Origin: Halomonas sp.
GTDB taxonomy: Bacteria; Pseudomonadota; Gammaproteobacteria; Pseudomonadales; Oleiphilaceae
Reading direction: 5' to 3'
NCBI GenBank assembly: GCA_007135745.1
Contig: SLIH01000454.1
Location: 1 to 7,189, forward strand
Length of the DNA: 7,189 nt
In this document: positions 1 through 6,524 of the stretch, piece after piece
How positions within the stretch are numbered: position 1 is the first letter of the stretch
Layout of the letters: every line of letters begins with the position of its first letter
Notes under the pieces: model-generated
Told to the model about the DNA's origin: nothing
Seen by the model: the letters and a program-made list of their open reading frames with translations, nothing else
The model's database searches: none
Program-made: the position numbers and the translations under genes

Positions 1-588
1 CAGCGTATTAAACGCGTGATCCTCCTGGGACCAAGTCACCGGGTACCCTTCCGGGGCATTGCCGCCAGCCACGCTCGTTATTTCGATATGCCCATGGGCA
101 CGGTATCCGTGGATCTTCAGGCCCTGAGGAATCTGGAAGATCTCCCCGGCTTTCAGTATCTGGAGTCAGCCCATGAAATGGAACACGGGCTGGAGGTGCA
201 CCTGCCGTTTCTGCAGGAACTTCTGGGAGACTTCCAGATCGTTCCACTGGTTGTGGGTGACGCCTCTGCGGAAATGGTGGGCGATGTGCTGGAGCGGCTC
301 TGGGGGGGTGACGAGACATTGATCGCCATCAGCTCCGACCTGAGTCATTTCATGGACTACGACAGCGCATGCAAGCGGGACAGGGCCACCTCCGAGGCTA
401 TACAACGCCTTGATTACGAAAATGTGAGACCCGGTGACGCCTGTGGACGCCACCCCATCAACGGGTTACTTTGGGTGGCAAGACGACGGGGACTCAAAGC
501 CAATACCCTTCAGCTATGCAATTCGGGCGATACGGCGGGCACCCGGGATCAGGTGGTGGGATACGGAGCCTATGTCTTTACCGAATGA
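1..588 (+). CDS. amrB: Memo-family protein (AmmeMemoRadiSam system protein B), 5' truncated by window edge
   Basis: The reading frame is open from base 1 and ends at TGA 586-588, giving 195 residues of a protein that normally has about 260-290. The true start lies upstream, and the GTG at 16 is internal. Family marks, numbered in the fragment, are GPSHR at 10-14, EHGLEVHLPFL at 61-71, SSDLSHF at 111-117 and CGRHP at 148-152. Memo proteins share the fold of class III extradiol dioxygenases, and the human homologue binds a metal through two His and one Cys. His13, His62 and Cys148 look like the equivalents here, with His116 also conserved. The biochemical role in bacteria is not established. 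The gene overlaps amrA by 17 bases, so the two are almost certainly co-transcribed. A radical SAM partner gene (amrS) may lie just outside the window. The family call is firm; the function is not. Confidence 0.93.
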   Translation, partial: QRIKRVILLGPSHRVPFRGIAASHARYFDMPMGTVSVDLQALRNLEDLPGFQYLESAHEMEHGLEVHLPFLQELLGDFQIVPLVVGDASAEMVGDVLERLWGGDETLIAISSDLSHFMDYDSACKRDRATSEAIQRLDYENVRPGDACGRHPINGLLWVARRRGLKANTLQLCNSGDTAGTRDQVVGYGAYVFTE

Positions 589-1168
589 CGCTCTTGGAAG
601 AGAGGAAAAGGAGACGCTTCTTGAGGTCGCCAGACGCAGCATCCGATTTGGCCTGCGTCACAACATACCGCTGGACGTGGATCCGCCCAACTACCCGGAA
701 ACGCTAAGCCGGATTCAGTCCAGCTTTGTCACCCTCAAAACCCCGGATGATCAACTGCGGGGCTGCATTGGCAGTCTCGAGGCAAGAATGGAGCTGGTTC
801 GGGATGTCGCCATGCACGCTTTCGCCGCTGCCTCCCGTGACCCACGTTTCCCTCCACTCGATGAGGCGGAATTTGAACGGATACGGATCAGCATATCCGT
901 GCTTTCTCCATCAAAACCCCTGCAGGCTGACTCTGAGCAACATCTGCGACAGCAGCTCCAGCCCGGCAGGGACGGGCTCATACTGCGGATGGGGAATAAA
1001 CAGGCGACTTTTCTGCCGGCAGTATGGGAAAGTCTTCCGAACCCGGAAGAGTTCCTTGCCCAGCTCAAGCGCAAAGCCGGGCTGCCACCGGACTTCTGGT
1101 CAGAGCATATGGAAATCCATCGCTATCAGAGCCTCTCGATAACCGAGACACCGAAAGACGGCGAATAA
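572..1168 (+). CDS. amrA: AMMECR1-domain protein (AmmeMemoRadiSam system protein A)
   Basis: This is a 198-residue protein containing a nearly full-length AMMECR1 domain. The signature LRGCIG is at 62-67. It is followed by a helix rich in Ala and by the ASRDPRFPPL segment (87-96), ISVLS at 108-112, and the C-terminal block ATFLPAVWESLP (145-156) with FLAQLKRKAGLP (161-172). No signal peptide or membrane segment is visible, so it is probably cytoplasmic. The ATG at 572 is chosen because the domain starts about ten residues later and GGAG (565-568) lies just upstream, although the 3-base spacing is short. The frame stays open back to 434, but that part reads as shadow of amrB. The start lies inside amrB, suggesting translational coupling. 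Human AMMECR1 and bacterial homologues lack a settled activity. The conserved Cys66 in the signature suggests a catalytic or binding role, which is inference. The stop is only 3 bases from the end of convergent edd. Confidence 0.93.
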   Translation: MSLPNDALGREEKETLLEVARRSIRFGLRHNIPLDVDPPNYPETLSRIQSSFVTLKTPDDQLRGCIGSLEARMELVRDVAMHAFAAASRDPRFPPLDEAEFERIRISISVLSPSKPLQADSEQHLRQQLQPGRDGLILRMGNKQATFLPAVWESLPNPEEFLAQLKRKAGLPPDFWSEHMEIHRYQSLSITETPKDGE

Positions 1169-1171
1169 CGC

Positions 1172-2989
1172 TCAACCATCTTCATCATCCATCATCAGGG
1201 TGGATGCTCCGGCCTCGGCATGACTCACCCGCTTCCTGAACCCCCGGAACAACTCCCGCCCATAGCCTTCGTTAGCCCGCCCCCAATGGGCAGCCGTGCC
1301 GGGCTCTTCCGCGGGTTCCCAGTAAATGCTTCCAGCCAGGGCATCAATATGAATGCGATCCCCCGTTCTGATTCGGCCAATGGAACCTCCATGGACGGCT
1401 TCCGGCCACAGGTGAATAACACTGAGTACTTTGCCCGATGCGCCGGAAAGACGCCCATCCGTGAGCAAACCCACGCGGTAACCATCGGCCTGGAGATTGG
1501 CAAGCGCCGGCATCAGCTTGTGCAGCTCTGGCATGCCATTGGCTGCGGGCCCCTGGCCGGGCAGGACCGCCACAAAGTCCTTGTTGAGCTCACCCGCCTT
1601 ATAGGCGTCAAGCAATTCCTGCTGATGAGCGAATACCTGGGCCGGTGCGTCCAGTTCATGGCGGTCTTCGGGCACCGCGGAGGTTTTGACAATGGCTCGC
1701 CCAAGATTGCCTTCCACCCGGCGTAATCCACCTTCAGGCAGAAACGGCGCCCGATGGGATCGCAGGCAACTCGCATCCCAGCTTCCCTGGGGGGCGGGTT
1801 TCCATTTCAGTTGCCCTGCTTCATCCTGTTCAGCCCGTTGTCCGTAATCCCAGAGCGATTCTCCGTAGCTCACCCGGACATCTTCATGCAACAGACCAGC
1901 GGAGAGCAGTTCCCGAACCAGAAAAGGCACCCCCCCGGCCTGATCAAATTGGTTGATATCAGCCTCACCGTTGGGATAGACCCGCGCCATAAGCGGAACC
2001 ACGCTGGACAATTCGTGAAAATCCTCCCAGTCGATGACGAGCCCCGCCGCCCGTCCAATGGCAACCAGGTGGATACTGTGGTTGGTGGAACCTCCGGTGG
2101 CAATCAGCGCCACCATGGCATTGACCAGTGTTTTTTCCGTGACGATGTGCGAAAGCGGCCGGTAATCCCCGCCCAGGTCGGTAATGCGCGTGATATGCCG
2201 GGCCGCCTCATCGGTCAGCGCATGGCGCAGGGGCGTTCCCGGATTGGCAAAGGCACTGCCAGGCAGCTGCAGGCCCATGACCTCCATGAGGATCTGATTG
2301 GAATTGGCGGTGCCGTAGAAGGTGCAGGTTCCGGGGGAATGATAGGATTGGGCCTCCGCTTCCAGCAGCTCTTCTTCACTGATCTCCCCGCGGGCCCGGC
2401 TCTCCCTGATCCGTGCCTTGTCTGCGTTGGGCAGCCCCGATGGCATGGGACCGCCCGGAACAAAGAGCACGGGCAGATGGCCGAAACGCAGGGCACCGAT
2501 AAGCAGCCCGGGCACGATCTTGTCACAGATGCCGAGGCAGAGCGCGCCATCGAAGACGTTGTGGGTCAGCGCGATGGCCGTGGCCTGGGCAATTACGTCG
2601 CGGGAGAACAGCGACAACTCCATGCCCGGCTGCCCCTGGGTGATGCCATCGCACATGGCCGGCACACCAGCAGCGAACTGTGCCACATTGCCGGTTTGGG
2701 CAATCGCCTGACGCAACTGATCGGGATAGGTGCCATAGGGCTGATGAGCGGAAAGCAGTTCATTGTAGGCCGAGACAATGCCAATGTTGGCGTGGGCCTG
2801 TGTCTGGCGCAGTATCAGCTTTTCCGACGCTGGCTTGGCCGCAAAGGTATGGGCCAGATTGGTACAGCTCATGGCGGAGCGACTGGGCCCCTCACGACGC
2901 TGGCTCGACATTAACGCCAGATACCGGTCCCGCCCCGTCGCACTGCGCTCGCGGATTCTTCGGGTTACCCGTTCAATGGTAGGGTTCAT
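1172..2989 (-). CDS. edd: 6-phosphogluconate dehydratase
   Basis: Edd dehydrates 6-phosphogluconate to 2-keto-3-deoxy-6-phosphogluconate, the first dedicated Entner-Doudoroff step, in the cytoplasm. The product is 605 residues, against 603 in E. coli, and is collinear with it from MNP..RVT.RI.ERS onward. It belongs to the IlvD/Edd Fe-S dehydratase family. The likely cluster ligands are Cys113 (AMCDG), Cys155 (GICDKIVPG) and Cys222 (GTCTFYGTANSNQ). Other conserved blocks are ATGGSTNHSIHL (297-308), VPLMARVYPNG (331-341), GPAANGMPELHK (480-491) and DGRLSGASGK (511-520). After the last block the usual GKVP reads GKVL (Leu522), a small departure outside the cluster ligands. The start ATG at 2989 overlaps the zwf stop as ATGA and has a strong GGAGG six bases upstream. 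The acidic tail DDEDG ends 3 bases from convergent amrA. No eda follows, so the aldolase is encoded elsewhere. Confidence 0.97.
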   Translation of the reverse strand: MNPTIERVTRRIRERSATGRDRYLALMSSQRREGPSRSAMSCTNLAHTFAAKPASEKLILRQTQAHANIGIVSAYNELLSAHQPYGTYPDQLRQAIAQTGNVAQFAAGVPAMCDGITQGQPGMELSLFSRDVIAQATAIALTHNVFDGALCLGICDKIVPGLLIGALRFGHLPVLFVPGGPMPSGLPNADKARIRESRARGEISEEELLEAEAQSYHSPGTCTFYGTANSNQILMEVMGLQLPGSAFANPGTPLRHALTDEAARHITRITDLGGDYRPLSHIVTEKTLVNAMVALIATGGSTNHSIHLVAIGRAAGLVIDWEDFHELSSVVPLMARVYPNGEADINQFDQAGGVPFLVRELLSAGLLHEDVRVSYGESLWDYGQRAEQDEAGQLKWKPAPQGSWDASCLRSHRAPFLPEGGLRRVEGNLGRAIVKTSAVPEDRHELDAPAQVFAHQQELLDAYKAGELNKDFVAVLPGQGPAANGMPELHKLMPALANLQADGYRVGLLTDGRLSGASGKVLSVIHLWPEAVHGGSIGRIRTGDRIHIDALAGSIYWEPAEEPGTAAHWGRANEGYGRELFRGFRKRVSHAEAGASTLMMDDEDG

Positions 2990-4470
2990 GACTTACCTCC
3001 CTGCGCCCCGGATATTCCAACCAACTCATCCCAGAGACGACCGTCGCGTGCCAGTAAAAGGGTCGCTGCCGACGGCCCCCAGGTCCCGGCGGCATAGGCC
3101 TCCGGACGCATATCCGAGCGTCTCCAGTGCTGAATCACGGGATCCAGCCATTCCCAGGCGGCCATCAGTTCATCATCGCGCACGAACAGCGTCTGGTTGC
3201 CCTGGATAACGTCGTTGAGCAGGCGTTCATAGGCATCGGGAGTTCGGGTTCGTGCAAGCGACTCCGGGTTGAGGCTCAATTCCGAGGATTTGACCGTCAT
3301 CCCTGCCCCGGGTTGTTTCTCGCACAAAGAGAGCCGAATGCCTTCGTCCGGCTGGAGACGGAATACCAGACGGTTGGCCATGGCCGAACGGTGCTGGAGG
3401 GTAAATATGGAGTGTGGTACCGGCTTGAAATGCACGGCAATCTCACAGGCCCGCTCAGCCAGGCGTTTGCCCGTGCGAAGATAGAAAGGCACACCCGCCC
3501 AACGCCAGTTATCTATTTCGACCTTCAGAGCGACAAAGGTTTCAGTCGAGCTGTCACCATTGCTACCCAGGTCATCGGCGTAGCTGGTCAGGCCGGTTTC
3601 CGAGGCCTGATACTGGCCACGCACCACCTTTTCCGGAATGGTTTCATCCGTCATCGGTCTGAGCGATCTGAGCACCTTCACTTTCTCATCTCGCACCGCA
3701 TCGGGATGCAGGCGATACGGAGGTTCCATGGCGGTCATGCACAGCAACTGAAGCAGATGGTTCTGAAGCATATCCCTCAGCGCACCCACCTGATCATAAA
3801 AGGCTGCCCGTCCCGCCACGCCGGCGGACTCGGAAATCGTGATCTGTATGTGATCGATGTAACGATGATTCCACTGATTCTCGAAGATCGAGTTGCTGAA
3901 GCGCAGGACCAGGAGATTCTGGACCGTTTCCTTGCCAAGGTAATGATCGATTCGATAGACCTGATCCTCCGGAAAGCGATCGGAAACGACCGCGGTTATC
4001 TCGCGCGCCGATTCGAGATCCAGGCCAACTGGCTTTTCCAGCACAATGCGGGCGGAATCCCCGCTCAAGCCGGCCTTATAAAGATTTTCGGTAATAAGGG
4101 AGTAAAGATCGGCCCGGGTGGCGAGGTAGTAAATGACCTGCTCGTGGCGCAGCAGATCCCTGAATTGACTCATATCACCGGGCTCGGTAGCGTCCATGGC
4201 AAGGTAGCTCAGATGAGCGGAAAACCCCTCCCAGGAGTCATCAAGCGCTGCTGCAAGCAACGCACTCCCCTCAATCTGCTGGCGAACCAATTCCAGAAAC
4301 CTTCGATCACTCAACTCGGTTCGACTGACGCCGATCAGCTGCCAGGAAGTGGGCAATCGTCCATCGGCATAGAGTGCAAACAGCGACGGCAGAAGCTTGC
4401 GCAGAGCCAGGTCACCGTTGGCGCCAAAGAGCACCAGATCAAAGGATGGTACGGCGTCCGCTTCAGTCAT
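2986..4470 (-). CDS. zwf: Glucose-6-phosphate 1-dehydrogenase
   Basis: Zwf oxidises glucose-6-phosphate to 6-phosphogluconolactone with NAD(P)+, feeding the Entner-Doudoroff and pentose phosphate routes. From the ATG at 4470 it has 494 residues, against 491 in E. coli. The Rossmann nucleotide motif FGANGDLALRKL is at 15-26. EKPVG is at 145-149. The substrate and catalytic signature RIDHYLGKE is at 173-181, and QNHLLQ with the probable catalytic His238 at 236-241. RDEKVKVL (260-267), NWRWAGVPFYLRTGK (321-335) and AGTWGP (461-466) also match. The 4470 start is preferred because GGAG (4478-4481) sits seven bases upstream and the distance to DLVLFG equals that in E. coli. An in-frame ATG at 4494 with GAGG eight bases upstream is a possible alternative. 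Where many relatives have YLATPPS, this protein reads YLATRAD (115-121). No pgl follows; edd does, with an ATGA overlap. Confidence 0.97.
   Translation of the reverse strand: MTEADAVPSFDLVLFGANGDLALRKLLPSLFALYADGRLPTSWQLIGVSRTELSDRRFLELVRQQIEGSALLAAALDDSWEGFSAHLSYLAMDATEPGDMSQFRDLLRHEQVIYYLATRADLYSLITENLYKAGLSGDSARIVLEKPVGLDLESAREITAVVSDRFPEDQVYRIDHYLGKETVQNLLVLRFSNSIFENQWNHRYIDHIQITISESAGVAGRAAFYDQVGALRDMLQNHLLQLLCMTAMEPPYRLHPDAVRDEKVKVLRSLRPMTDETIPEKVVRGQYQASETGLTSYADDLGSNGDSSTETFVALKVEIDNWRWAGVPFYLRTGKRLAERACEIAVHFKPVPHSIFTLQHRSAMANRLVFRLQPDEGIRLSLCEKQPGAGMTVKSSELSLNPESLARTRTPDAYERLLNDVIQGNQTLFVRDDELMAAWEWLDPVIQHWRRSDMRPEAYAAGTWGPSAATLLLARDGRLWDELVGISGAQGGKS
2996..3000 (-). promoter_or_regulatory. 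Shine-Dalgarno site for edd
   Basis: On the minus strand GGAGG lies six bases before the edd ATG, inside the last codons of zwf. Together with the ATGA stop/start overlap at 2986-2989 it fixes the edd start and suggests that edd is translated both by coupling and by its own ribosome binding. Confidence 0.8.
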
Positions 4471-4550
4471 TGGCGTTCTCCATGACAAGCCCATTTCAAA
4501 GCCCTCATCTTCTCAAGCATGACGAATGCCTCAACACAGCGCAAATCCAT
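4467..4550 (-). CDS. Candidate 27-residue leader peptide in front of zwf
   Basis: This short ORF has no recognised homologue. It starts at ATG 4550 and ends at TGA 4469-4467, which overlaps the zwf ATG as ATGA. The same 4-base overlap joins zwf to edd. Upstream is an unusually good ribosome binding site, AAGGAGG (4558-4564), with GGAGG seven bases before the ATG; it is stronger than that of zwf itself. The peptide begins MDLRCVEAFVMLEKMRAL, continues with Lys-Trp, and holds two Cys and one Trp. It has no obvious signal peptide, and no run of one amino acid typical of classical attenuator leaders. It could set zwf expression by translational coupling, with its function in the act of translation rather than the product. 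It could also be chance, because the purine-rich ribosome site is the complement of a pyrimidine tract upstream of galU. Function is inference only. Confidence 0.4.
   Translation of the reverse strand: MDLRCVEAFVMLEKMRALKWACHGERQ
4478..4481 (-). promoter_or_regulatory. Shine-Dalgarno site deciding the zwf start
   Basis: On the minus strand GGAG lies seven bases upstream of the ATG at 4470. It favours this start over the in-frame ATG at 4494. The site falls inside the candidate leader ORF 4467-4550, so translation of that ORF would pass through it. Confidence 0.65.
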
Positions 4551-4557
4551 GTTCTCC

Positions 4558-4564
4558 CCTCCTT
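4558..4564 (-). promoter_or_regulatory. Consensus Shine-Dalgarno site before the zwf leader ORF
   Basis: On the minus strand AAGGAGG lies before ATG 4550, with seven bases between GGAGG and the ATG. It is too far from either zwf start candidate (4494 or 4470) to serve them directly, and it is the main sign that the short ORF is translated. Confidence 0.45.
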
Positions 4565-4637
4565 TTCCCTTTCAGTATTGGTTACACTAAGCGCCATTGA
4601 AATGCAGAGCGCTCCACACAGAAAAGGAAGGGATTCA

Positions 4638-5477
4638 ATGATCAAGAAGTGCCTTTTCCCTGTAGCCGGTTACGGAACCCGCTTCCTGCCGGCCACTAAG
4701 GCCATGCCCAAAGAAATTCTGCCGATAGTGAACAAGCCATTGGTGCAGTACGGGGTGGAAGAAGCGTCCGAAGCCGGCATCCAGGATTTCGGTTTTGTCA
4801 CTGGGCGAGGCAAGCGCGCGATCGAAGATCACTTCGATATCAGCTATGAGCTGGAGCACCAGATCGCCGGTACCGGCAAGGAAGAACACCTCAAATCCAT
4901 CCGCACCCTGATCAACAACCACCACTTCTCCTTCACCCGCCAGAATGAGATGAAGGGGTTGGGTCATGCGATTCTGACCGGTCGCACGCTGATTGGCGAC
5001 AATGCCTTTGCGGTGATTCTGGCAGACGACTTCTGTGTTGCAGAAAAGAATCAGGACGGCGTGCTGGCGCAGATGGTCAAGCTGTACAACCAGTTCCGGT
5101 GCAGCATAGTGGCCATTGAGGAAGTGCCCATCGATGAAACCCACAAATATGGGGTCATCGCTGGTGAGCCTATGAAGGATGGCCTCTACCGCATCACCGA
5201 CATGGTTGAAAAACCTCCGAAGGACAAGGCGCCCTCAAATCTGGCTATTATTGGCCGATATATCCTGACACCGGACATTTTCGATATTCTGGAAAGAACA
5301 GCACCGGGCAAGGGAGGTGAAATCCAGATCACTGATGCCCTGCTGGAGCAGGCAAAATCCGGTTGCGTGCTGGCCTATCAGTTCAAGGGCCGACGCTTTG
5401 ACTGTGGCAGCATTGACGGATTCGTGGAGGCCACGAACTACGTCTACGAAAACGTCTATCGCAAGAATAAGAAATAG
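4638..5477 (+). CDS. galU: UTP-glucose-1-phosphate uridylyltransferase
   Basis: GalU makes UDP-glucose from UTP and glucose-1-phosphate, supplying lipopolysaccharide, exopolysaccharide and other glycan synthesis in the cytoplasm. The product is 279 residues, the normal length for shorter bacterial GalU proteins. The nucleotide-binding N terminus carries AGYGTRFLPATKAMPKE (10-26). KGLGHAIL is at 106-113, the metal-binding LADDF at 129-133, KYGVI at 170-174, and the substrate-binding VEKPP at 190-194. GGEIQITDAL (226-235) and the C-terminal GRRFDCGSIDGF (251-262) complete the family pattern. The ATG at 4638 follows AAGGAAGGG (4624-4632) closely and begins the conserved MIKK..FPVAGYGTR. The open frame upstream to 4374 runs antisense through zwf and is not part of the gene. 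The stop TAG is the first part of a stem-loop, and a kinase gene follows after 36 bases, so the two probably share a transcript. Confidence 0.97.
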   Translation: MIKKCLFPVAGYGTRFLPATKAMPKEILPIVNKPLVQYGVEEASEAGIQDFGFVTGRGKRAIEDHFDISYELEHQIAGTGKEEHLKSIRTLINNHHFSFTRQNEMKGLGHAILTGRTLIGDNAFAVILADDFCVAEKNQDGVLAQMVKLYNQFRCSIVAIEEVPIDETHKYGVIAGEPMKDGLYRITDMVEKPPKDKAPSNLAIIGRYILTPDIFDILERTAPGKGGEIQITDALLEQAKSGCVLAYQFKGRRFDCGSIDGFVEATNYVYENVYRKNKK

Positions 5478-5500
5478 GAGCCTGTCAGTGACAGGGCTCC
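5477..5500. other. Stem-loop in the galU-kinase gap
   Basis: The arms GGAGC-CTGTC and GACAG-GCTCC pair over ten base pairs with a single bulged G on the 3' side and a loop of AGT. The hairpin begins at the last base of the galU stop codon and ends directly before the AGGA (5501-5504) that serves the kinase start. On the plus strand no T run follows, so it is not a standard terminator of galU. Read on the minus strand, it is followed by a T-rich stretch (TATTTCTTATTCTTG, 5462-5476), which is terminator-like. It could stabilise the galU mRNA 3' end, dampen expression of the kinase, or stop antisense transcription coming from the right. Confidence 0.6.
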
Positions 5501-5513
5501 AGGACGAATCAGA

Positions 5514-6524
5514 ATGATTGAAGCGGACAAGCAAACAGACAAAGAAGGTCTGCTGGCCCCGGCAGCACACTGGCCGGAAGGAATGCCTCTGTCCGATGAA
5601 GCGGTGCAGCAGGCACGACAGCATGCCGCGGTCGCCATTCAGCGTTTCATTGCCACTGAGCAGCTGCCACAGACATACGCCACGGTCTTCTCTCGACTCC
5701 TTATCCCCATGGGGGCCTGGCTTCTGCGGGAGCAGCGCCGGGTGGGACGGCCGCTACAGGTGGCTATTGGCGGCAGCCAGGGCAGCGGCAAGAGTACCTT
5801 CACCCATGGACTGCGCCTGGTGCTCCATCACTGTTTCGCCGTTTCATCCTGCGTACTCTCCCTGGACGATTTTTATCTGCCCCGGGATCAGCGACAGGCG
5901 CTTGCGCGAGCCATACATCCACTGCTGATCACGCGTGGCGTGCCGGGAACCCATGATCTTGAGCTATTGGCAAGAACCATAAGCCGGCTGAAGACCGCCG
6001 ACCCCCAGGACGCGACCCGTATTCCCATGTTCGACAAGAACAATGATGACCGGGCAGCTGTTGAGGCGCACCATATCGTCCATGGCCGGCCCGGCATCAT
6101 TTTCGTTGAGGGCTGGTGCCTCGGTGCCCGCCCGCAGACGGAAAAGGAGCTGGAGCAGCCCATCAATGAGTTGGAAGCGAGTGAGGACGTTCAGGGTCAT
6201 TGGCGACAGTACGTCAACCGCCAGCTTGCGGGCCCCTATCAGGAACTGTGCGAGGATTTCGACCACTTCTGCTTCCTGAAAGCGCCGTCATGGGATGCCG
6301 TTAAGCGCTGGCGGCTGACCCAGGAGGCCAAGCTGATCCGCAATCTGGGCGATGACTATCGCGGGCACCTGGACCACGGCGAAGCCTTTGAGCACTTCAT
6401 GGCGCACTACGAACGCATAACCCGTCAATTGCTGGCAGCTCCGGCGGAAAACGCAGATATGCTGTTGGAGCTTGATGAACTCCAACGATTCGAAAGGCTG
6501 AGGCTTCACTTCAGTCATTCATAA
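5514..6524 (+). CDS. P-loop kinase of the plant-type glycerate kinase / Tda10 / YggC group
   Basis: This 336-residue cytoplasmic protein has a Walker A loop, GGSQGSGKST (86-95), preceded by a beta strand (LQVAI). It then shows LSLDDFYLPRDQR (115-127), RGVPGTHD (141-148), IPMFDKNNDDR (170-180) and VEGWCLGA (198-205). This order is typical of P-loop kinases related to plant D-glycerate 3-kinase, yeast Tda10 and E. coli YggC, within the wider phosphoribulokinase/uridine kinase/pantothenate kinase superfamily. About 80 residues precede the P loop, as in that group. The ATG at 5514 has AGGA nine bases upstream. The substrate cannot be read from the sequence: glycerate is plausible because the plant enzyme uses it, but bacterial members are mostly untested. 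Co-transcription with galU is likely. Its 3' end overlaps the convergent HTH gene by 14 bases. The family call is good; the reaction is uncertain. Confidence 0.88.
   Translation: MIEADKQTDKEGLLAPAAHWPEGMPLSDEAVQQARQHAAVAIQRFIATEQLPQTYATVFSRLLIPMGAWLLREQRRVGRPLQVAIGGSQGSGKSTFTHGLRLVLHHCFAVSSCVLSLDDFYLPRDQRQALARAIHPLLITRGVPGTHDLELLARTISRLKTADPQDATRIPMFDKNNDDRAAVEAHHIVHGRPGIIFVEGWCLGARPQTEKELEQPINELEASEDVQGHWRQYVNRQLAGPYQELCEDFDHFCFLKAPSWDAVKRWRLTQEAKLIRNLGDDYRGHLDHGEAFEHFMAHYERITRQLLAAPAENADMLLELDELQRFERLRLHFSHS

Larger units (their letters stand above)
4471..4637. promoter_or_regulatory. Divergent zwf / galU control region
   Basis: These 167 bases separate the divergent zwf and galU starts and must hold promoters for both, unless transcription starts inside the neighbouring genes. 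On the plus strand, TACACT (4583-4588) is a possible -10 for galU but has no good -35. On the minus strand, AATACT (4575-4580 as read on plus: AGTATT) with TTTCAA 17 bases upstream is an equally weak candidate. A GTTACA/TGTAAC half-site lies at 4581-4586. It resembles half of the palindrome bound by HexR, which represses zwf and edd in many gammaproteobacteria, but the other half does not match. Part of the region (4471-4550) is taken up by the candidate leader ORF. A short GAGCGCTC palindrome lies at 4606-4613. Confidence 0.5.

Noticed and set aside
434..571. Upstream extension of amrA to an ATG at 434
   Set aside because: The added 46 residues overlap conserved amrB sequence in another frame and do not resemble the AMMECR1 family. 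The start at 572 begins just before the domain.
1149..1165. Possible terminator hairpin around CCGAAAGACGG at the end of amrA
   Set aside because: Only three or four base pairs can form and no T run follows on either strand.
1754..2914. 386-codon open frame on the plus strand opposite edd
   Set aside because: It is antisense to edd and has low-complexity, Gly/Arg/Gln-rich content without any family motif, so it is a shadow of edd codon use.
3127..4485. 452-codon open frame on the plus strand opposite zwf
   Set aside because: It lies antisense to a complete, highly conserved zwf. It has no recognisable domain, and long antisense frames are common opposite GC-rich genes.
4572..4586. Full HexR operator
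   Set aside because: Only the YTACA side fits the expected palindrome and the other arm mismatches at most positions, so it is kept only as a half-site remark.
4374..4637. Upstream extension of galU to an ATG at 4374
   Set aside because: The added residues run antisense through the start of zwf and precede a canonical GalU N terminus that has its own ribosome binding site.
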